Assembly (NCBI RefSeq): GCF_009380215.1
Contig: NZ_WHUG01000008.1
Span: 236,257 to 300,256 of the forward strand
Origin: Rugamonas aquatica
Lineage (GTDB): Bacteria > Pseudomonadota > Gammaproteobacteria > Burkholderiales > Burkholderiaceae_D
Direction of reading: 5' to 3'
DNA length: 64,000 nucleotides
Position 1 is the first letter of the stretch, and the number at the start of each line of letters is the position of its first letter. Shown here one piece after another: positions 27,633 through 36,764 of this stretch. The position numbers and the translations under genes were made by a program. Below the pieces are notes generated by a model, which was given only the letters and a program-made list of their open reading frames with translations, searched no databases and was not told where the DNA came from.

Positions 27633-29313
27633 GATTGAGCTCCAGTAAAGTCGTTTCTCCCTGCCGCACCAGATCCAGCCCGGCGCTGCGCGCCAGCCGG
27701 AAGCCCATGGTCGCGGCTTCCTCTTTCATGCGGCTCACCGGCGCACGGGTGCAGATCATTTCGCGCATCGCGTCGTTCAGCATCAGCACCTCGGCCACGG
27801 CCTTGCGGCCCTTGTAGCCGGTGCCCCGGCAATGGCCGCAGCCGCTGCCTGCCTTGAAGCGCCAGTCGCGCACGGCGTCGGCGGTCAGACTGCTGTCGGC
27901 CAGGTCTTGCGGGTCAGGCGCCACGTCCACCGCGCAATGCTCGCAGTTGAGGCGCAGCAGGCGCTGGGCCACGATGCCGTTCAGCGCCGCCGCAAAGCTG
28001 TACGGGTCCACGCCCATGTGCAGGAAGCGGCCCACCACGTCGAACACGTTGTTGGCGTGGACGGTGGTGAACACCAGGTGCCCCGTCAGCGAAGCCTGCA
28101 CCGCGATCTGCGCGGTTTCGTCGTCGCGGATTTCGCCGATCATGATCTTGTCCGGATCGTGGCGCAGGATGGAGCGCAGCCCGCGCGCGAAGGTCAGGCC
28201 CTTCTTTTCGTTGACGGGAATTTGCAGCACGCGTGGCAGCCGGTATTCGACCGGGTCTTCGATGGTGACGATCTTGTCGCGGCCCGTGTTGATCTCGGTG
28301 ATGGCGGCGTACAGCGTGGTGGTCTTGCCGGAGCCGGTAGGCCCGGTGACGAGCAGCATGCCGTGCGGCTTGGCGGCCAGCCGGCGTATCTGCACGATGG
28401 CGTCGTCGTTCAGGCCCAGGCTTTCCAGGCGCAGCGCGGCGGCGGCCTCGGTCAGCGCGCGCCGGTCCAGCAGCCGCAGCACCGCATCCTCGCCGAAGAT
28501 GTTGGGCATGATCGAGACGCGGAAGTCGATCTCGCTACCCTTGACTCGCACCTTGAAGCGGCCGTCCTGCGGCACGCGGCGCTCGGCGATGTCCAGTTCC
28601 GCCAGCACCTTGATGCGCGAGATGATCTGCTCCGCCATCTGCAGGCCCTGCACCGTGCCGGCTTGTACCAGCACGCCGTCCACGCGGTACTTGATGACCA
28701 GGCTGGCGGCGTCGCATTCGAGGTGGATGTCGCTGGCCTGGAACTTCAGCGCGTCGTAGATGGTCGAGTTGACCAGCTTGACCACCGGGCTGCTGTCTTC
28801 GCTGATGCGTATCAGCGAGATGTCCTCGATGGTCTGGTCCAGGTCCGCCAGCTCGCCGTGGCTGCCGTCCTCCATCATGTCCTGCATGGCTTGCTGCACG
28901 CTCTCCTGCTGCACCAGGTAGGCGGTCAGGTCGTCGGGATGCGCCAGCGCCACCGTGTAGGCGCAGCCGATCGCGTAGCCGGCCCATTGCAGCGTATCCT
29001 CGGCGAAGGGATTGCCGATGACCAGCACCGCAGTACCGGCGTCGGCGCCGTCGGCGTCGCGCAGCAGCACGCAGTCGCGCTGCGCGCAGTCGGTGTAGGA
29101 CAGCAGGTCGAAGGCCGGCAGCGCCGCCTGCAGTTTGCTCATCGGCCAGGCCGGATAGCAGAACAGGGCGGCCAGCTGGCGCGTCAGCTCTTCCGGCGTC
29201 AGGCCGCTGGCTTCCTGCAGCACCGCCATCGTCGGGCGGCCCTGCGCCAGCGCGGCGCTGCGCGCGCCGTGCAGCATCTCGGGGCTGAGCACAGCCGGTT
29301 CGCGTGCGTTCAT
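27619..29313 (-). CDS. GspE/PilB-family secretion ATPase
   Basis: This 564-residue hexameric ATPase has N-terminal GSPII_E domains (about 1-150), then Walker A GPTGSGKTT (324-332), Asp box/Walker B HDPDKIMIGEIRDDETAQIAVQASLTGHLVFTTVHANN and a tetracysteine zinc module, CEHC ... CGHC. A RISEDSSPVVKLVNSTIYDALKFQASDIHLE segment marks the GspE N2 domain. It powers pseudopilus assembly. The start overlaps the GspF stop (ATGA at 29310-29313). Confidence 0.95.
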   Translation of the reverse strand: MNAREPAVLSPEMLHGARSAALAQGRPTMAVLQEASGLTPEELTRQLAALFCYPAWPMSKLQAALPAFDLLSYTDCAQRDCVLLRDADGADAGTAVLVIGNPFAEDTLQWAGYAIGCAYTVALAHPDDLTAYLVQQESVQQAMQDMMEDGSHGELADLDQTIEDISLIRISEDSSPVVKLVNSTIYDALKFQASDIHLECDAASLVIKYRVDGVLVQAGTVQGLQMAEQIISRIKVLAELDIAERRVPQDGRFKVRVKGSEIDFRVSIMPNIFGEDAVLRLLDRRALTEAAAALRLESLGLNDDAIVQIRRLAAKPHGMLLVTGPTGSGKTTTLYAAITEINTGRDKIVTIEDPVEYRLPRVLQIPVNEKKGLTFARGLRSILRHDPDKIMIGEIRDDETAQIAVQASLTGHLVFTTVHANNVFDVVGRFLHMGVDPYSFAAALNGIVAQRLLRLNCEHCAVDVAPDPQDLADSSLTADAVRDWRFKAGSGCGHCRGTGYKGRKAVAEVLMLNDAMREMICTRAPVSRMKEEAATMGFRLARSAGLDLVRQGETTLLELNRVTY

Positions 29314-30512
29314 GACAGGCTCCCCGCCAATTCGAAGATCGGCATGTACATCAATACGACAACGCCGCCGATCACTACGCCGATCAGCGTCATCAACACA
29401 GGTTCGAGCAGGCGCGAGGCCCAGTCCACCCAGCGGGCGAATTCTTCGTCGTGGAATTTGGCTGAGCGCTCAAGCATGTCGCCCAGGCGGCCGGTGTTCT
29501 CGCCGACCTTGAGCAGCGATTGCGCCACCGGCGTGGCCAGCGCGTTCTGTTCCAGCGCGGTGGAAAACGGCAGGCCCTGTTCGACCGCGCGGCGCGTCTG
29601 CACCAGTTGCACCTGCTGCTCGGGCAGCAGCATGGCGTTGGTCATCGCCAGCGCCTTCGACAGCGGTATGCCCGCATGCAGCAGCAGCGACAGCGCGCGG
29701 TAGAAACGCGCCAGGCGGAATTCGGCAGCCTTGGCCGACAGCACCGGCAGGCGCAGGATGGCCAGCACCAGGCGCTTGCGCATGGCGGCGTTACCGAGGC
29801 CGAGCACCACGCCCAGCACCACCGCGCCCAGCGCGCCGGCGCACAGCCACGGATGCGCGGCCAGCGTCTGGCCGAAGGACAGCAGCAGCTGCGAGGCCCA
29901 AGGGATTTCGCGCCCCGAGCTTTCGTACACCACGCTGAACTTGGGCACCACATAGCCCATCAGGAACAGCGTGACCAGCGTGCCCACCACCAGCAGCATG
30001 GTCGGATAAATGGCGGCCGAGACCAGCTTCTTGCGGATGGCGTCGAACTGCAACTGGTAGCCGACGAAGCGCGCCAGCGCCTCCGGCAGATTGCCCGAGC
30101 GCTCGGCCGCGTGCACGGTGGCGACATACAGATCGGGGAAGACGGCGGGGAAGTCGGCCAGCGTGTCGGAGAAGCTTTTCCCCTGTTGCAGCGAGCGCTG
30201 GATGGCGGCCAGCGTGGCGCGCGCGCCGCTGCGGGTTTCCTTGTTCAGCAAGGTGGCGGTGGCCTCGCTCAGGTTCAGGCCTGCTTCGAGCAGGGCCAGT
30301 AGCTCCTGGCTGAATTGCAGCAGCGGGAAGGGCTGCTTGCTCAGGCGCGTGGGCGCGCTCGCCCCCGCACCGGTGGATTCGGTACTGCCGATGGCCAGCA
30401 CGCGCCAGCCGTTGCGCGCCGCCTGGCGGATCGCTTCGGCCTCGCTGGCGGCGTCTATCGCTATGGTTTGCGGGCCGGACGGCCCACCCTGCACTTGGAG
30501 ATGGAACTGCAT
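29310..30512 (-). CDS. GspF/PilC-family inner-membrane platform protein
   Basis: This 400-residue protein has two GspF repeats (LLQFSQELLALLEAGLNLSEATATLLNKETRSGARATLAAIQRSLQQGKSFSDTLA and ARFYRALSLLLHAGIPLSKALAMTNAML) and three membrane segments (AAIYPTMLLVVGTLVTLFLMGYVV, GALGAVVLGVVLGLGN, LEPVLMTLIGVVIGGVVVLMYMPIF). It is the polytopic core with which the ATPase works. It is the first gene of the ten-gene operon; AAGG lies about 12 bases before the ATG, a weak ribosome binding site. Confidence 0.93.
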   Translation of the reverse strand: MQFHLQVQGGPSGPQTIAIDAASEAEAIRQAARNGWRVLAIGSTESTGAGASAPTRLSKQPFPLLQFSQELLALLEAGLNLSEATATLLNKETRSGARATLAAIQRSLQQGKSFSDTLADFPAVFPDLYVATVHAAERSGNLPEALARFVGYQLQFDAIRKKLVSAAIYPTMLLVVGTLVTLFLMGYVVPKFSVVYESSGREIPWASQLLLSFGQTLAAHPWLCAGALGAVVLGVVLGLGNAAMRKRLVLAILRLPVLSAKAAEFRLARFYRALSLLLHAGIPLSKALAMTNAMLLPEQQVQLVQTRRAVEQGLPFSTALEQNALATPVAQSLLKVGENTGRLGDMLERSAKFHDEEFARWVDWASRLLEPVLMTLIGVVIGGVVVLMYMPIFELAGSLS

Positions 30513-30545
30513 TGCATGCGTACTGCCTTAAACATTCGATCAGCC

Positions 30546-30577
30546 AAAAAAAACGAGGCGGCAGACGGGCTGCCGCC
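30546..30577 (-). terminator. Rho-independent terminator, distal of a tandem pair, after the M4 paralog 2 gene
   Basis: On the minus strand the stem GGCGGCAG/CTGCCGCC (arms 30570-30577 and 30557-30564) is followed by a run of T (complement of the eight A at 30546-30553). It lies between the protease gene and gspF. Confidence 0.75.
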
Positions 30578-30582
30578 CCCGT

Positions 30583-30615
30583 AAAAAAACAGCCCCGTCG
30601 GGTCAGGCGGGGCTG
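30583..30615 (-). terminator. Rho-independent terminator, proximal, after the M4 paralog 2 gene
   Basis: On the minus strand the 8-bp stem CAGCCCCG/CGGGGCTG (30608-30615 with 30590-30597) is followed by seven T (complement of 30583-30589), 13 bases after the protease stop. The tandem arrangement insulates the secretion operon from protease transcription. Confidence 0.85.
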
Positions 30616-30627
30616 CGTTACTTCAGC

Positions 30628-33168
30628 TTACTGGGTGATCAGGCTGACCTTGTCCACCACGAACGAGGTTTGCAGCGACGAGTCTTCCGTCATTGCGAAC
30701 GACAGCGTCACGGTCTGGCCTTTGTACGCGCTCAGGTTGAAGGTGCGCACCTGATAGCCGCTGGCGGCGTTCACGTTGCTGTACGTGGCCAGGGTGCTCA
30801 GCACCGAACCGGCGCTGTTCTTCACCGTGACCACCAGCTTGTCGTAAGCGGTAGGATCGGTTTCAGCGGTGTCGATGTGCAGCGCGAAGGTCAGCGTGGC
30901 CGAGGTGGCGGTCGAAGGGATCGTCACAGCCTGGGTGATGGTTTCGCTGGCGGTGGTGCCGTTCCCGCCCAGCCAGGCGAACTTGCTGCCTTCGTAGGCG
31001 GTCTGGCCGCTGTAGTTGCCGATCACGCCGGTGGTGCCGCTCCAGCCGGTGGCGCCCGATTCGAAGCCGCCGTTGGTGACGCGCTCGGTGCCGCCGCCGC
31101 CGGAGCCGACGGTCAGCGTGGCGTTGCCCGAAGTGGCGGTTTTGACCGGCGACGACGAGTCGCTGACCACGGCGTTGAACACCGCGCCGTTGTCGGCGGT
31201 TTGCGCCGTCAGCGAGTAGGTGGCCGAGGTGGCGCCGGAGATGGCGGCGCCGTTACGGTACCACTTGTAGCTGTAAGGTGCGGTGCCGCCGGTGGCGCCC
31301 ACGCTGAACGACGCGGTCGCGCCGGCCGCCACGGTGACGTTGGCCGGCTGGGTCGTGATCGACACGCCGCCCGGTGCCGGTGCTTCGTCGACGTCGGCGC
31401 CGACGTTGATGGCCGCATAAGCGCGCGTCACGGCGATGACTTCTTTCGAACCGGCGCCATACAGCTCCGTCGCCGAGGCCAGTACCTTGGTGCGGGCATC
31501 GGCGTAGTTGGTCGATGAGGTGAACTTGGTGGTCAGCGCCTTGAACCAGATGCGGAACGCCTTGTCGTTGCCGATACCGGTCATGGCGGCAGGGCTCTTG
31601 ACCAGGTATTTCGAGTAGTAGTCGCTCGACGAGCTGGCGTTCGAACCTTGCGACAGGAAGTAGAACATGCGGTTGTTAGGGCCGCTGGAGTAGTGCACGT
31701 CGAGGTTCTTGATCGTGCTGCTCCATGCGTCCGGGCTGCCGCCGTCCTTGCTCGGCTTGTACATCCAGCGCAGCGGCTGGCCGGACTTGCTGATCTCCTT
31801 GCCCATCATCCAGTCGTTGCCCGATGCCGGGATCACGTTGCCGGTGCCGCCGTTGCGGGCGTAGGCTTCCACCATCTCGCCGCCGATGTCCGAGTTCGAT
31901 TCGTTCAAGCCGCCCGATTCGCCGGAGTAGGTCAGGTTGGAGGTGGCGTCGGTGACGCCGTGCGACATCTCGTGGCCGATCACGTCGATCGAACCGAGGC
32001 TGTAGAAGCTGGAGCCGTCGCCGATGTACATGCACTTGCAGCCAGGTTCGAAGAAGGCGTTGTCGTACTGGGTGTCGACGTGGGCAGCGATGTAGGTGGC
32101 GGTGTTGTTACCGTCCAGCGACTGCCAGCCCAGCACGTTTTTCAGCGCGTCGTAGGTGTTCATCAAGCCCCACAGCGCGTTGACCGCGGCGGTCTGGCCG
32201 TTGGCGTTGGTGGTGCTGCCGCCGTTGATGTACTGCTGGCCGTCGCCCCAGGTGTTGGTGGTGTTGGTGTAGATGCTGCCGGCGTTCGGGTTGTTGGCCG
32301 AGCTGTGGTTGGCGTTGGTGATCGCCATGCCGCCGTAGGTGCCGCCGGTGCCGCGCGTGGAGTCCAGCATTTTGTAGGTGCTGCCCGACTGCGAGGTCTG
32401 GATAGGCACGGCGCCGTTGTACTGGCTGTTGCCGGTGCCGACCACGGTTTGCAGCGCCTTCCACTGGGCGATCACGGCGCCGGTCTTGGCGTTGACCATG
32501 GTGTCGAAGTAGACCAGCTTGCCCTTGTCGGCCATGCGGGTCTGCACGTAGTAGGCCAGCTCATAGTGGTCGACCACTTCTTCCAGGTCCGTGGCGTTGA
32601 GCGCCGATTCGGACTTGTTCAGGGCCGAGGCCACGCGCACCGATTTCATCACCGGATAGATCAGCAGTTCGGCTTTCGGCTCCCAGCGGTGGGTGCCGGT
32701 CGGCGCGACGGCCTTGACCACTTGCGCGATGGCGTCGGTGGTGCTCAGCGTCGGGGTCCAGTCGGCTTGTGCGATGGTGCTCGTGCGGCCGCCAGCCGAT
32801 GCGGCAGGCGCGTCCAGCTTGGCGCGGCGGTCCGCCACCGATTCGCTGACGATGTCGCCGGCGTCGTTGGTGACGACCACCGATTCCGAACCGAACACGC
32901 GCAAGCCTTTGTACGTGTGGTTGGCGCGGGTGATCTTCTCGCCGATCACGCCGGGATGCTGGCTGGCGATGCGGAAGCTGTGGTCTGCGCTCAGGCCGCG
33001 CTGGTTGTCCAGTGCGGCGAGTTTGGCCACCAGCCCGGCGCTCTCTTGTGGAGAGGCCTGGGCCACCGGTGCGGACATCAGCTGTGCCGCCGCTTGGGCT
33101 GCGTTGGACGCCATCATCGGCAGTGCGGCGACGATGGAAGCAGCAAGTAGGGTCTTACGTAAAGTCAT
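30628..33168 (-). CDS. Secreted M4 (thermolysin-family) metalloprotease, paralog 2
   Basis: This 846-residue preproprotein has the same layout as the 18997-21522 gene: signal peptide (MTLRKTLLAASIVAALPMMA ... AQA), FTP/PepSY propeptide, M4 domain with HEMSH at 399-403 and NESNSD third-ligand motif, Ig-like domain, and C-terminal beta-sandwich. The catalytic domains are nearly identical; differences cluster in the propeptide. The ATG at 33168 follows GGAGAAGAG; upstream in-frame codons are unsupported. It is predicted to be exported by Sec and then crosses the outer membrane, plausibly through the neighbouring secretin system. Confidence 0.95.
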   Translation of the reverse strand: MTLRKTLLAASIVAALPMMASNAAQAAAQLMSAPVAQASPQESAGLVAKLAALDNQRGLSADHSFRIASQHPGVIGEKITRANHTYKGLRVFGSESVVVTNDAGDIVSESVADRRAKLDAPAASAGGRTSTIAQADWTPTLSTTDAIAQVVKAVAPTGTHRWEPKAELLIYPVMKSVRVASALNKSESALNATDLEEVVDHYELAYYVQTRMADKGKLVYFDTMVNAKTGAVIAQWKALQTVVGTGNSQYNGAVPIQTSQSGSTYKMLDSTRGTGGTYGGMAITNANHSSANNPNAGSIYTNTTNTWGDGQQYINGGSTTNANGQTAAVNALWGLMNTYDALKNVLGWQSLDGNNTATYIAAHVDTQYDNAFFEPGCKCMYIGDGSSFYSLGSIDVIGHEMSHGVTDATSNLTYSGESGGLNESNSDIGGEMVEAYARNGGTGNVIPASGNDWMMGKEISKSGQPLRWMYKPSKDGGSPDAWSSTIKNLDVHYSSGPNNRMFYFLSQGSNASSSSDYYSKYLVKSPAAMTGIGNDKAFRIWFKALTTKFTSSTNYADARTKVLASATELYGAGSKEVIAVTRAYAAINVGADVDEAPAPGGVSITTQPANVTVAAGATASFSVGATGGTAPYSYKWYRNGAAISGATSATYSLTAQTADNGAVFNAVVSDSSSPVKTATSGNATLTVGSGGGGTERVTNGGFESGATGWSGTTGVIGNYSGQTAYEGSKFAWLGGNGTTASETITQAVTIPSTATSATLTFALHIDTAETDPTAYDKLVVTVKNSAGSVLSTLATYSNVNAASGYQVRTFNLSAYKGQTVTLSFAMTEDSSLQTSFVVDKVSLITQ

Positions 33169-33939
33169 CTCTTCTCCATGGGGTCTGTGTGTTTTCGCGT
33201 GGTGCAGCCTTGGCCGGGATAGTGGCCAACCCGGCGTTCCCAGCGCCGTGCCGGCGATGACCGGACAGCGTTTTTTTTGAGGCAAAACGGCGAGTAGGGG
33301 CGACACTATTCCTGTCGAGATCACGAAGTCAAAAAACTTGGAAAATTAGTCACGGAATAAAAAAATGTCCGAATTTAGACAATTCCACGAGGCACCGAAC
33401 GATGCGCAAGGGGAGCAAAAATCGCGCTGCATACCAGATGCGCGCGGCTACAACGCGCACGATAGACGGGGTTTGTCTTATATCAACAACGAAGTAGATG
33501 CTGAGCTCTATTTTCGGTGGCTTCACAACACAATGCCCAAAAATTCAGCAAATCGTGGTTGCAGAGTTCTAATATTGCGAATTAAACTAGTTGACGCCAG
33601 CGCAAATAACATTCGTGACTGGCATATAAAAAGCGCAGGGCACGACCCTTGGTAATAAGCGCAACGGGAACCACAGGAAGAAGAAAATGACCGCACACCC
33701 AACGCACAACGTCAGTTCCGCCCGCGCACTGCGCGCCGCTCACACCACGGCGCCGCCCCCGCTTTAGCCTAGTCTCCATTTAACACCGCTTGCCGCATCC
33801 AGTCAGCCGCCGCACCCCACCCGGGACGGCGGCCGGGGATCGCGTCGCCGCGCCGCCGCCGACCACGGCGTGCTGCACGGCCCAGCGCCTGCTATCTGTT
33901 TTGTTTTTGTCCGCCGGCGCGCGGACAGGGGGAGCTTGT
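33169..33939. other. AT-rich intergenic region upstream of M4 paralog 2
   Basis: About 770 bases hold no gene I can support. A 96-codon frame (33365-33655, plus) has no clear ribosome binding site and codon use unlike the neighbours. The region is visibly AT-richer than its surroundings (many A/T runs at 33320-33660) and contains the 16-base element shared with paralog 1 (33474-33489). It could be a long 5' leader of the protease gene or degenerate acquired DNA. Confidence 0.5.
33474..33489 (-). promoter_or_regulatory. 16-base element shared by both M4 protease upstream regions (copy 2)
   Basis: Identical to the minus-strand sequence at 21638-21623 (TTGTTGATATAAGACA), about 305 bases before the start of M4 paralog 2. 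It contains a TATAAG -10-like box but no matching -35 box here, so an activator site is as likely as a promoter core. Confidence 0.45.
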
Positions 33940-34596
33940 ATGCTGTCGATTGCTACCAAAGTAGAACGCATCGTCATGGAGTCGTCCTTTCTCACGGAAG
34001 GGTTGCGGCGCAATTTGATCAACCTGTCGGAACTGGCGCGCCAGCTGCAGCCGCAGCTTGAAAGCGATATGTGGAAACCGGTCGGCCAGGCGGCGGTGGT
34101 GATGGCGCTGCGCCGCGTGGCCGAGCGCCTGCCGGAGGTGAGCCGCCACGAAATGGCGCTGGCGCAGAAGACCGGCGAACTGACCACGCGCACCGAGCTG
34201 ACCGAGTACACCTACCGCTATTCGGACAGCATCAACGAATGCCACCGCCAGCTGCTGTCCAAGGCGGAGCCGATGCGCGGCGCCTTCGTCACCGTCACGC
34301 GCGGCGTCAATGAGGTGATGGTGATTTGCAGCCGGGTGCTGACGGGGATGGTGGAGGAGGTGTTCGCCAACGAGCGGCTATTGGCGCGGCAGGACAACCT
34401 GAACGCGGTGACGCTGCATCTGAATCCGGACACCAGCCGCACGCCCGGCATCTATCATGCAATCCTCAAGCAGCTGGCGTGGGACAAGATCAACCTGGTC
34501 AACATGATCTGCACCTACACCGAGCTGACCATCCTGCTGGAGCAGAACCAGACCGGCGCCGCTTTCACGGTGCTGTCGAAGATCGTGACGCAGTAA
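33940..34596 (+). CDS. ACT-like domain protein of unknown function
   Basis: This 218-residue soluble protein is mostly helical in its first 140 residues (MLSIATKVERIVMESSFLTEGLRRNLINLSELARQLQPQLE, then VVMALRRVAERL). It ends with an ACT-like segment, AVTLHLNPDTSRTPGIYHAILKQLAWDKINLVNMICTYTELTILLEQNQTGAAFTVLSKIV, as seen in amino-acid-sensing regulatory domains. No DNA-binding or catalytic motif is clear. The ATG at 33940 follows GGGGGAGC; the in-frame 50 codons upstream are compositionally odd and rejected. It may be a ligand-binding regulator, but I cannot name a function. Confidence 0.75.
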   Translation: MLSIATKVERIVMESSFLTEGLRRNLINLSELARQLQPQLESDMWKPVGQAAVVMALRRVAERLPEVSRHEMALAQKTGELTTRTELTEYTYRYSDSINECHRQLLSKAEPMRGAFVTVTRGVNEVMVICSRVLTGMVEEVFANERLLARQDNLNAVTLHLNPDTSRTPGIYHAILKQLAWDKINLVNMICTYTELTILLEQNQTGAAFTVLSKIVTQ

Positions 34597-34600
34597 GGGC

Positions 34601-35257
34601 TCAGGCCATCCAGAAGAAGACTGCGGTCATGCGCTTGTCGTCATGGTCGCAGCCGAAGTAGCCGCTGGCCGAGTGCACCATGTTGGCGCGGTACAGCAGC
34701 ATGCGGTTGAAGCGGTTGTCGACGCGGTGTTCTTCATGCCAGGCCTGCGGCGGCAGGCTGGTGACGCCCAGCGCTTCGCGCAGGTTGGCGTGCGGCGGGC
34801 TGCAGTAATTGCCGCCCAGCGTGCCGTCCGGATAGCGCAGGCGGTAGAACGAGGTGCCGGCCTCCGGCAGCGGCTCGGGCGACAGGTAGATCACCGCCGC
34901 GTAGCGGCACAGCTTGAGCGAATCGGTATGCGGACGCGGGCCGGACTCGATGCCGCCCACCAGCTGCACGTAGTTGTGATTGAGCGTGCTGCCCGACGGC
35001 GTGGCTTCCTGCCACAGCTTTTTCGCGCCGGTGACTTTCTTGACCCAGGCTTCCACCTGCGCCAGTTCGTCCGGCAGCAGCGCGCCCTTGCTGCGCATGC
35101 CGGGCCATGGTTCCGGGCGGTGCGGCGCGCCGAGCTCCCAGTCCTCGCGGGCGAAGCAGCGCTGGGCCACTTCCTCCGCGTTCGGCAGGATGTTATCCAT
35201 GACCCAGTAATCGCGCCCCAGCTGCGGTTTGCGATAGGTGAGCGTAGGGCGCGCCAT
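34601..35257 (-). CDS. DUF6445-like putative 2-oxoglutarate/Fe(II) oxygenase
   Basis: This 218-residue protein shows a jelly-roll pattern with an HxD metal motif in GPRPHTDSLKLCRYAAVIYLS, a distal histidine in YRANMVHSASGYFG and an arginine in DKRMTAVFFW, as expected for 2OG-Fe(II) dioxygenase-like proteins; the overall pattern fits DUF6445 as I recall it. It starts 2 bases after the argH stop on the same strand, so the two are coupled. Substrate unknown. Confidence 0.7.
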   Translation of the reverse strand: MARPTLTYRKPQLGRDYWVMDNILPNAEEVAQRCFAREDWELGAPHRPEPWPGMRSKGALLPDELAQVEAWVKKVTGAKKLWQEATPSGSTLNHNYVQLVGGIESGPRPHTDSLKLCRYAAVIYLSPEPLPEAGTSFYRLRYPDGTLGGNYCSPPHANLREALGVTSLPPQAWHEEHRVDNRFNRMLLYRANMVHSASGYFGCDHDDKRMTAVFFWMA

Positions 35258-35259
35258 GC

Positions 35260-36657
35260 TTACTTGGCGAGTTGTTCGCGCACGCGGGCGATGGCCTTGC
35301 GCACCTGGTTGGGTGCGGTGCCGCCGACGTGGTCGCGCGCGGCGACCGAGCCTTCCAGCGTCAGCACGGCGAAGACGTCGTCCTCGATCAGCGTCGAGTA
35401 GGCGCGCAGCTGGTCCAGCGACATTTCGGCCAGGTCGATCTTCAGGTCGTCGCAGGCGCGCACGGCGTGGGCCACGGCTTCGTGGGCGTCGCGGAACGGC
35501 AGGCCTTTCTTGACCAGGTAGTCGGCCAGGTCGGTCGCGGTGGCGTAGCCCTGCAGCGCGGCGGCGCGCATCGCTTCCGGCTTGACGCTGATGCCGCCGG
35601 CCATGTCGGCGAAGATGCGCAGCGTGTCGACCACGGTGTCGACGGTGTCGAACAGCGGTTCCTTGTCTTCCTGGTTGTCCTTGTTGTAGGCCAGCGGCTG
35701 GCCCTTCATCAGGGTCAGGAGGCCCATCAGGTGGCCGTACACGCGGCCCGTTTTACCGCGCGCCAGTTCCGGCACGTCCGGGTTTTTCTTTTGCGGCATG
35801 ATCGACGAGCCGGTGCAGAAGCGGTCGGCGATGTCGATGAAGCCAACGCGTGGGCTCATCCAGATCACCAGTTCTTCCGACATGCGCGACACGTGGGTCA
35901 TGATGAGCGAGGCGGCGGCGGTGAACTCGATCGCGAAGTCGCGGTCGGAGACGGCGTCCAGCGAGTTGTGGCAGACATCGTCGAAGCCCAGCGTCTTGGC
36001 GACACGCACGCGGTCGATCGGGAAGGTGGTGCCGGCCAGCGCGGCGGCGCCCAGCGGCAGGCGGTTGACGCGCTTGCGGCAGTCGGCCATGCGCTCGGCG
36101 TCGCGGCCGAACATTTCGACATAGGCCAGCATGTGGTGGCCGAAGGTGATCGGCTGCGCCACCTGCATGTGGGTGAAGCCCGGCATGATGGTGTCGGCGT
36201 TTTTCTCGGCCAGGTCGGTCAGGGCGCCGCGCAGGGCGCCCAGCAGCTCGACCACGTCGTCGATGGCGGCGCGCACGTACAGGCGGATGTCGGTGGCCAC
36301 CTGGTCGTTGCGGGAGCGGCCGGTGTGCAGGCGCTTGCCGGCGTCGCCTACCAGTTCGGTCAGGCGTTTTTCGATATTCAGGTGCACATCTTCCAGATCC
36401 AGCAGCCATTCGAACTGGCCGGCTTCGATCTCGGACGAGATCTGCGCCATGCCGCGCTCGATCTCGGCGCGGTCGGCGGCGCTGATGATGCCTTGCGCGG
36501 CCAGCATTTCGGCGTGGGCCAGCGAGCCCTGGATGTCGGCCTTGGCCAGGCGCTTGTCGAAGAAAACGGAGGCGGTGTAGCGTTTGACCAGGTCCGAAAC
36601 GGGTTCGTTAAAACGGGCCGACCAGGCTTCGCTTTTTTTGGAAAGTTGTGCAGTCAT
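35260..36657 (-). CDS. argH: Argininosuccinate lyase
   Basis: This 465-residue enzyme of the fumarase/aspartase superfamily makes arginine and fumarate from argininosuccinate, the last biosynthetic step. The signature GSSIMPQKKNPDVPELARGK (around 290) includes the catalytic serine loop. HTGRSRNDQVATDIRLYVR and GFTHMQVAQPITFGHHMLAYVEM mark the other two conserved regions. Length equals typical ArgH (about 460). It is divergent from a small acetyltransferase and is followed at 2 bases by the DUF6445-like gene. Confidence 0.97.
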   Translation of the reverse strand: MTAQLSKKSEAWSARFNEPVSDLVKRYTASVFFDKRLAKADIQGSLAHAEMLAAQGIISAADRAEIERGMAQISSEIEAGQFEWLLDLEDVHLNIEKRLTELVGDAGKRLHTGRSRNDQVATDIRLYVRAAIDDVVELLGALRGALTDLAEKNADTIMPGFTHMQVAQPITFGHHMLAYVEMFGRDAERMADCRKRVNRLPLGAAALAGTTFPIDRVRVAKTLGFDDVCHNSLDAVSDRDFAIEFTAAASLIMTHVSRMSEELVIWMSPRVGFIDIADRFCTGSSIMPQKKNPDVPELARGKTGRVYGHLMGLLTLMKGQPLAYNKDNQEDKEPLFDTVDTVVDTLRIFADMAGGISVKPEAMRAAALQGYATATDLADYLVKKGLPFRDAHEAVAHAVRACDDLKIDLAEMSLDQLRAYSTLIEDDVFAVLTLEGSVAARDHVGGTAPNQVRKAIARVREQLAK

Positions 36658-36764
36658 AGTGGGGAAGGCTTGTGCGCGTGAGTGATATGAGTAATGTCAG
36701 CAGCGATTATAAACCGCAAGCTGCTCAAAAATATGTCAACATTAGCTTTTTGATTATCGAAATC

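Noticed and set aside
30546..30615. Attenuator or riboswitch in front of the secretion operon
   Set aside because: Both hairpins have their T-runs on the minus strand after the protease stop, so they are simple terminators.
33365..33655. Possible 96-residue plus-strand gene
   Set aside because: No ribosome binding site, no recognisable pattern, and it lies over the region holding the element shared by the M4 protease genes.
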